Below, piece after piece: positions 13,161 to 17,356 of a stretch of DNA of 17,356 nucleotides; the stretch's first letter is position 1, and every line of letters begins with the position of its first letter. The DNA lies in the NCBI GenBank assembly GCA_030671315.1, contig DAOUZW010000007.1, positions 1 through 17,356 on the forward strand. Reading direction: 5' to 3'. The DNA is from Candidatus Bathyarchaeota archaeon (GTDB lineage: Archaea > Thermoproteota > Bathyarchaeia > 40CM-2-53-6 > RBG-13-38-9). The position numbers were made by a program, and so were the translations under genes. The notes under the pieces are model-generated. The model saw only the letters and a list, made by a program, of their open reading frames with translations. It had not been told where the DNA came from and did no database searches.

Positions 13161-14189
13161 ATGGAAATGAAGATTTTAGAACGTGGAACACAATTCGCGC
13201 GGCCGAAAATTACTCCAAATGATTTTCGTGAATGGAATAGAAAGAACAAACCACGTGAAATGATTGACAAAGTTATGGACGCAAAGACAGCTGTTAAGAA
13301 ATTCATGAAAGACGGTGATATAATCTCAATCAGTGGTTGCAGTTTTGTAAGAATTCCAGTAGCGATTCTCCATGAAGTTGTAAGGCAAGGGATTAAAGAT
13401 CTTTACGTAGCTTGTGGAACTAGGTCTATTGATGTAAATTTCTTAACTGATAATGGTCTGGTTAGCCACCTTGATCCAGGTTACATAATTGGACTTGAAG
13501 TCTTAGGACTTCCAAAGATGAGCAGAAAAATAGTAGAACAAGCAGTAACTAAAGGAGAGATTACACTCACTGAATGGGATAACGCCTCAATGGCTTGGAG
13601 ACATAAAGCCGCAGCAATGGGAATACCCTTCATGCCAGTAAGACACATGATGGGTTCTGATACCTTCAAATACAGCGGCGCGGTCAAAGTGCAATGTCCA
13701 TTTACTGATGAGGAAGTAGTACTTGTACCCGCTCTCTTTACAGATGTTGCATTGATCCATGTTCACGAATCAGACATTTACGGAAATGCTAGAATCACCT
13801 CGGGTGCAATAGTAGAGGATTGGGGCAAGGTTAGAGGATCCAAAAGAGTAATACTAAGCACTGAGAAAATAGTAGACACTGAAGATATTAGAAAAGAATC
13901 AGACAGAACATTTGTCCCTTATTTCTATGTTGATGCTGTAGTCGAAGCGCCTTACGGCTCTCACCCAGGAAATATGCCAGGTATGTATTATGTAGACATT
14001 GAACATCTTATAGAATACAGAAAAGCCTGCGAAGATACCACTGGAAAAGCATTGAAAGAATATTATAACAATTATGTCTTCGGTGTCGACTCGTTTGAAG
14101 AATACCTAGAGAAAATAGGTGGAAAGAAGAAGTTGAAATTCCTAGAGGATTTGGAATTTCTCAAAGTCAAGCCAGGGGGTTTCTCTTAA
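13161..14189 (+). CDS. Family I CoA-transferase, alpha subunit (GctA-like)
   Basis: Alpha subunit of a two-chain enzyme that moves CoA between carboxylic acids, or in some relatives hydrolyses ring-opened acyl-CoAs. In the 342 residues the family I core begins near residue 37 with KVMDAKTAVKKFMKDGDIIS, then SGCSFVRIPVAILHEVVRQG at 58-77, the block HKAAAMGIPFMPVRHMMGSD, VHVHES-type IHVHESDIYGNAR, and near the C-terminus VVEAPYGSHPGNMPGMYYVD. These resemble glutaconate CoA-transferase alpha and IpdA-type proteins. The first 36 residues (basic, FREWNRKNKPRE) are extra compared with GctA; an in-frame ATG at 13260 would remove most of them, but neither start has a ribosome-binding site. It overlaps the beta gene by one base (TAATG). 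Substrate cannot be told from sequence. Confidence 0.87.
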   Translation: MEMKILERGTQFARPKITPNDFREWNRKNKPREMIDKVMDAKTAVKKFMKDGDIISISGCSFVRIPVAILHEVVRQGIKDLYVACGTRSIDVNFLTDNGLVSHLDPGYIIGLEVLGLPKMSRKIVEQAVTKGEITLTEWDNASMAWRHKAAAMGIPFMPVRHMMGSDTFKYSGAVKVQCPFTDEEVVLVPALFTDVALIHVHESDIYGNARITSGAIVEDWGKVRGSKRVILSTEKIVDTEDIRKESDRTFVPYFYVDAVVEAPYGSHPGNMPGMYYVDIEHLIEYRKACEDTTGKALKEYYNNYVFGVDSFEEYLEKIGGKKKLKFLEDLEFLKVKPGGFS

Positions 14190-14968
14190 TGAGTGAAGAA
14201 TACAACGTTATGGAATTAATGACGATTCTTGCAAGCCGAGATATTGAAGACAAGAAGATAATCTATGTTGGAACAGGGATACCGATGCTAGTCACTTCAC
14301 TAGCACAAAAAGCAAGAAATCTCAAGATCACACCAATTTTCGAGGTTGGTGGAATAGGTCCCGAGATGCCAACTCTGCCCCTGTCTGTCGCTTGTTCTCG
14401 AACAACCTGGCGAGCCCTGAGAGCAGCCGATAGTGCAGAAGCTTTCGAAATAGCGCAAGCAGGTTTCGCAGATTATGCTTTCTTAGGTGGAGCTCAAATT
14501 GATAAATATGGTAATCTAAACTCGACAGTCCTTGGAGATTATCATGCTCCAAAAGTTAGATTTCCAGGAAGTGGAGGAGCAAACGCTTTCGCATCTTTCG
14601 CTTGGAAGACAATGATAATCATGAATCATGAGAAGCGAAGATTCGTTGAGAAGACAGATTATATAACTTCCCCAGGATATCTTGACGGACCCGGTTCGAG
14701 AGAGAAGGTTGGCCTACCTCCAGGAACTGGACCCTACAAAGTCTACACCACTAGAGGAACTTTTGATTTTGATGAGAAGACAAAGAGAATGAGACTCTTT
14801 GCTTTGAATCCTAAAGTGACTGTGGAAGACGTTGTCGAAAACACTGGATTCGAATTGATACTTCCATCCAAAATAAAAGATAACGATCCCCCTTCACGTG
14901 AAGAACTTAGGATACTTAGAGAAGAGGTTGACCCATACAGGATAATTCTTGGACGTGGAGAAGCCTAA
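14189..14968 (+). CDS. Family I CoA-transferase, beta subunit (GctB-like)
   Basis: Partner of the preceding subunit, 259 residues. Recognisable parts are YVGTGIPMLVTSLAQKA at 26-42, FEVGGIGPEMP at 51-61, FADYAFLGGAQIDKYGNLNS, the glycine-rich FPGSGGANAFAS, and TSPGYLDGPGSREKVGLPPG. Glu52 in FEVGG aligns with the catalytic glutamate of glutaconate CoA-transferase (in an EAG context), which supports transferase chemistry by a glutamyl-CoA intermediate. The start is the ATG overlapping the alpha stop, with AGGGGGT at 14174-14180 eight bases upstream. Its stop is six bases from that of the convergent acyl-CoA synthetase subunit, so the transcripts almost certainly overlap. Confidence 0.87.
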   Translation: MSEEYNVMELMTILASRDIEDKKIIYVGTGIPMLVTSLAQKARNLKITPIFEVGGIGPEMPTLPLSVACSRTTWRALRAADSAEAFEIAQAGFADYAFLGGAQIDKYGNLNSTVLGDYHAPKVRFPGSGGANAFASFAWKTMIIMNHEKRRFVEKTDYITSPGYLDGPGSREKVGLPPGTGPYKVYTTRGTFDFDEKTKRMRLFALNPKVTVEDVVENTGFELILPSKIKDNDPPSREELRILREEVDPYRIILGRGEA

Positions 14969-14974
14969 TCGGCA

Positions 14975-16369
14975 TCACGAAGACTTTATGCATGAATACT
15001 TGTACATAGTCGAGAGTGCTTTAGCGGCCATTTCAGGTGATATATACGTTGGAATCCCCTGCTTTTCAAGATCCTCTTGCAATTCATTTACGAGTTCCCA
15101 TTCACTAGTGGCGAATGCTACGATAGGCTTCTCTGGATGCCTACGTGAGGCTTCTGCGAAGAAGCTATTATCCTTGAACTCAATCCATCCTTTTGTAACC
15201 ATTGTTCCAGCTACTATAGCATCGATATTAGGATCTTCAAACATTGCGTCGATAGCGACTTTATAGGCTTCATCCATGCCGATTTGGGAGACTGATGGCC
15301 AGATGTCATAGGGATTTCCAACATTAATGAATGGCGGACTAGCTTTTCTGAATTTATTCAAGGTATCCTCGGTGAGTGTAGCGATCTTTAGTCCTGAACG
15401 TTCACATGCATCCGCTGTAATAACCCCGAGTCCTCCAGAAGGTGAGATAACCCCTATATTGTTTCCTTTTGGAGGTTGCTGAAAGACAAATGCTTTTGTC
15501 AATTGAACGAGGTCCATATAGTCATCTACACGTATTATTCCGGCTTGCTTGAAAGCTGCATCAACAATCGTGTCGTTCGCAGCCAATGAAGCCGTATGTG
15601 AATGAGCGGCTTTAGAACCCGCTGATGTTCTTCCAGATTTTAATGCTAAGACAGGTTTCTTCTTAGTAATCCTCTTACCTACTTCTACTAGCCGTCTTCC
15701 ATTCTTAATTCCTTCAATATACATTGCAATAACTTTGGTTTTTACATCTGTCTCTAAATACTCCAAAGCGTCAGCATCATCAACATCAATTTTGTTGCCA
15801 AGACCTATGACTCTGCTGATTCCAAATTGCTCTTTTGATAGTATCCATTTGAGTGTGATTGATGCAAAGTTCCCTGTCTGAGCGATGAATGCTGCCGGAC
15901 CTGATCGAAACTCGATTCCAGTCTGGAATGTTGTTGAAAACCTGTCTGCCATACTTAAAATTCCCGTAGTGTTTGGGCCGATGATTCTCATTTCGGCCTT
16001 TCTACTTACTTCGAGAATTTCGTTTTGCATTTCCGTTCCTTTCTTATCTACCTCACTGAACCCTCCAGCAACAATTACTGCATGCTTGATACCTTTTTCA
16101 GCAAAGTCTCTTATTACTCCAACTGCTATCTCTGCTGGAACAAGAACAAGACCCACATCGACTGGTCCAGGAATTTCTTTAACATTAGGATAAGCCTTGA
16201 AGCCAAGAATTTCATTGGCTTTCGGGTTAATCGGATAGATCTTGCCGGGGTATCCTAAGATCTTTAGATTTTCGATAGCTATATATCCTAATTTTCCTGG
16301 AGTACCCGAGGCTCCAACTACGGCTACACTATCTGGATTGAAGAATTTGTCGAGGCTAGTCTTCATCAT
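14975..16369 (-). CDS. acdA: ADP-forming acetyl/acyl-CoA synthetase, alpha subunit
   Basis: Alpha subunit of the archaeal enzyme that converts acyl-CoA, ADP and phosphate to acid, CoA and ATP; it carries CoA binding and the phosphohistidine, while the ATP-grasp beta subunit is not in the window. Numbered from ATG 16369 (464 residues): LDKFFNPDSVAVVGASGTPG at 6-25 opens the CoA-binding domain, IGPNTTGI at 130-137 (most relatives have a cysteine where the first Thr stands), the second domain has FIAQTGNFAS and GLGNKIDVDDADALEYLE, and SGRTSAGSKAAHSHTASLAA at 245-264 holds His258, equivalent to the phosphorylated histidine of the Pyrococcus enzyme. The third domain contains VISPSGGLGVITADACERSG. 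An upstream ATG at 16387 precedes the likely transcription start; 16369 or 16366 follow a GAG site and are preferred. Confidence 0.88.
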   Translation of the reverse strand: MMKTSLDKFFNPDSVAVVGASGTPGKLGYIAIENLKILGYPGKIYPINPKANEILGFKAYPNVKEIPGPVDVGLVLVPAEIAVGVIRDFAEKGIKHAVIVAGGFSEVDKKGTEMQNEILEVSRKAEMRIIGPNTTGILSMADRFSTTFQTGIEFRSGPAAFIAQTGNFASITLKWILSKEQFGISRVIGLGNKIDVDDADALEYLETDVKTKVIAMYIEGIKNGRRLVEVGKRITKKKPVLALKSGRTSAGSKAAHSHTASLAANDTIVDAAFKQAGIIRVDDYMDLVQLTKAFVFQQPPKGNNIGVISPSGGLGVITADACERSGLKIATLTEDTLNKFRKASPPFINVGNPYDIWPSVSQIGMDEAYKVAIDAMFEDPNIDAIVAGTMVTKGWIEFKDNSFFAEASRRHPEKPIVAFATSEWELVNELQEDLEKQGIPTYISPEMAAKALSTMYKYSCIKSS

Positions 16370-16403
16370 GTCACACTCTTTCTGCAATGCTACATTTACG
16401 AAT

Positions 16404-16414
16404 GGATAAAAACG
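16404..16414 (-). promoter_or_regulatory. Candidate TATA box of acdA
   Basis: On the minus strand CGTTTTTATCC is TATA-like. Transcription about 26 bases downstream would start near 16383, inside the first ATG (16387), favouring translation from 16369 or 16366. Confidence 0.35.
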
Positions 16415-16503
16415 TTTTCTGCTGTACCTCTAACATGCGTTAATCATTCACTAGCACAAATCTTAATAATTTATTCCTGGAATCACCAGTCTAGGTGTTT
16501 AAT

Positions 16504-17208
16504 TTGGTTAAGATAATAGATCTCTCACAAGAAATCTATCAAGGAATGCCTGTGTATCCAGGTCATCAGAAGACTGTTCTTTGGTACCATGATACGCATG
16601 AAGAGACTCGTTCGAAATTTCCCGACAAATACCCATTCCGATCATATGCAAGTATGGGGCTGCTCATGAGTGATCATGGTCCAACTCATGTTGACTCCAT
16701 TTTTCACATCAATCCTGAAGGAAAAACGATAGACAAACTTCCGTTGGAGATGTTCTACACTGAAGCCGTTTGTTTAGATGTTTCTCACGTACCTGCAGAC
16801 AAGTTCATCACTTTGAATGACATCAAAGAAGCTCTTGACAAACATAAACTCACAATAAAGAAAGGAGACACTGTCCTTCTTTATACAGGTCATTACAACA
16901 GAAAATATGGTACTAAGGATTGGCTCTTCAAATATACTGGTCTTGATATGGAAGCTGCAAAGTGGCTCGGAGAACAAGGTGTTGTCAATATCGGTGAAGA
17001 CGCGCCGAGTATAGATAGTAGTCAAGCTATGGAGACTCGATATTATCCAGGACACATCGTATGTAAGGAAAGGAGTATCCTAAACACTGAGAATCTTGCA
17101 AATCTTGACAAAGTCGCTGGGAAACGTTTCATATATGTCGGTCTTCCCTTGAAAATTAGAGGAGGAACAGGGTCTCCGATCAGAGCTGTGGCAGTACTTA
17201 ACGAGTAA
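16504..17208 (+). CDS. Cyclase/kynurenine formamidase-family metal-dependent hydrolase
   Basis: Member of the PF04199 cyclase family, whose members hydrolyse amides or enol-lactones such as N-formylkynurenine, isatin or cyclic ketones. In the 234 residues, IIDLSQEIYQGMPVYPGH at 4-21 is the typical opening, and DHGPTHVDSIFH at 57-68 is the metal-site motif, with His58, His62, Asp64 and His68 in the usual HGTHxDxxxH pattern. Further conserved stretches are GDTVLLYTG, the NIGEDAPSID loop and IRGGTGSPIRAVAVL at the end. The start is TTG 16504, since TAGGTG at 16492-16497 is an ideal site six bases upstream; a GTG at 16495 lies within that site. It is a single gene, divergent from acdA. The true substrate is unknown; tryptophan breakdown is not indicated by the neighbours. 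Confidence 0.85.
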   Translation: MVKIIDLSQEIYQGMPVYPGHQKTVLWYHDTHEETRSKFPDKYPFRSYASMGLLMSDHGPTHVDSIFHINPEGKTIDKLPLEMFYTEAVCLDVSHVPADKFITLNDIKEALDKHKLTIKKGDTVLLYTGHYNRKYGTKDWLFKYTGLDMEAAKWLGEQGVVNIGEDAPSIDSSQAMETRYYPGHIVCKERSILNTENLANLDKVAGKRFIYVGLPLKIRGGTGSPIRAVAVLNE

Positions 17209-17231
17209 AGTAAAACACTTTGATTTCAGGT

Positions 17232-17250
17232 ATAGAACCAGTTATTCTAT
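17232..17250. terminator. Small hairpin after the cyclase gene
   Basis: ATAGAA at 17232-17237 pairs with TTCTAT at 17245-17250 around a seven-base loop, 23 bases past the stop codon. No T-tract follows directly, so terminator function is doubtful. The rest of 17209-17330 is AT-rich and should contain the promoter of the gene that starts at 17331. Confidence 0.2.
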
Positions 17251-17330
17251 CGCAGATAATTAATTAGTATAGTAGCTAAAGTTTAATAGTTACAAATATT
17301 GCGATTGAGTAATCAAAGAGGACGATTAGG

Positions 17331-17356
17331 ATGACTGAAGAAACTCAAAACAATCA
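17331..17356 (+). CDS. Start of an unidentified gene, truncated by window edge
   Basis: ATG 17331 follows a clear ribosome-binding site, GAGGA at 17318-17322, with an eight-base spacer. Eight codons (MTEETQNN) are visible before the window ends. That is too little to identify a family; the call rests only on the start signal and on the open gap after the cyclase gene. Confidence 0.5.

Noticed and set aside
1..17356. CRISPR array, insertion sequence, phage or plasmid genes
   Set aside because: No regularly spaced repeats, no transposase or integrase motifs and no terminal inverted repeats were seen on either strand.

Overview
The window looks like a chromosomal segment from an archaeon. It encodes proteins found in archaea and eukaryotes but not in bacteria: ribosomal proteins S19e, L39e and L31e, a PDCD5/TFAR19 protein, the rRNA methyltransferase Nep1 and the RNase P protein Rpp21/Rnp4. 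Ribosome-binding sites are of the GGTG/GGAG type, TATA-like boxes precede several genes, and at least six genes are best started at TTG. The set resembles TACK-type archaea (Bathyarchaeia or a relative), but that placement is an inference from protein character, not a phylogeny. Base composition is AT-rich throughout, with no IS element, CRISPR array, rRNA or tRNA seen.

Region 1 (1-6571) is central carbon metabolism. The 5' end of a class I (DhnA-type) aldolase gene points left. A five-gene operon points right: ROK-family glucokinase, full-length transketolase, 6-phosphogluconate dehydrogenase, glucose-6-phosphate dehydrogenase and 6-phosphogluconolactonase. Together these would convert glucose to ribulose 5-phosphate with two NAD(P)H, and transketolase would recycle the pentoses. 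A classical oxidative pentose phosphate pathway is largely absent from archaea, so a compact operon carrying the whole oxidative branch, probably of bacterial origin, beside archaeal information genes is the main discovery of the window. The divergent promoter region holds a 9-bp perfect inverted repeat just upstream of the candidate TATA box of the operon.

Region 2 (6572-12965) is mostly information processing. On the minus strand lie a DUF711 protein of unknown biochemical role, a divergent paralogue of PDCD5, and Nep1. On the plus strand, rnp4 overlaps a CRM-domain (YhbY-like) RNA-binding gene by 79 bases. A minus-strand nicotinate phosphoribosyltransferase gene separates these from a tight S19e-PDCD5-L39e-L31e operon. 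L31e carries an unusual acidic N-terminal tail of about 48 residues, and a second PDCD5-family protein sits only 4 kb from the canonical one.

Region 3 (12966-17356) is acyl-CoA and acid metabolism: a two-subunit family I CoA-transferase (overlapping TAATG junction), a convergent alpha subunit of ADP-forming acyl-CoA synthetase, a metal-dependent cyclase/formamidase-family hydrolase, and the first codons of another gene at the right edge. No gene-free stretch exceeds 300 bases.
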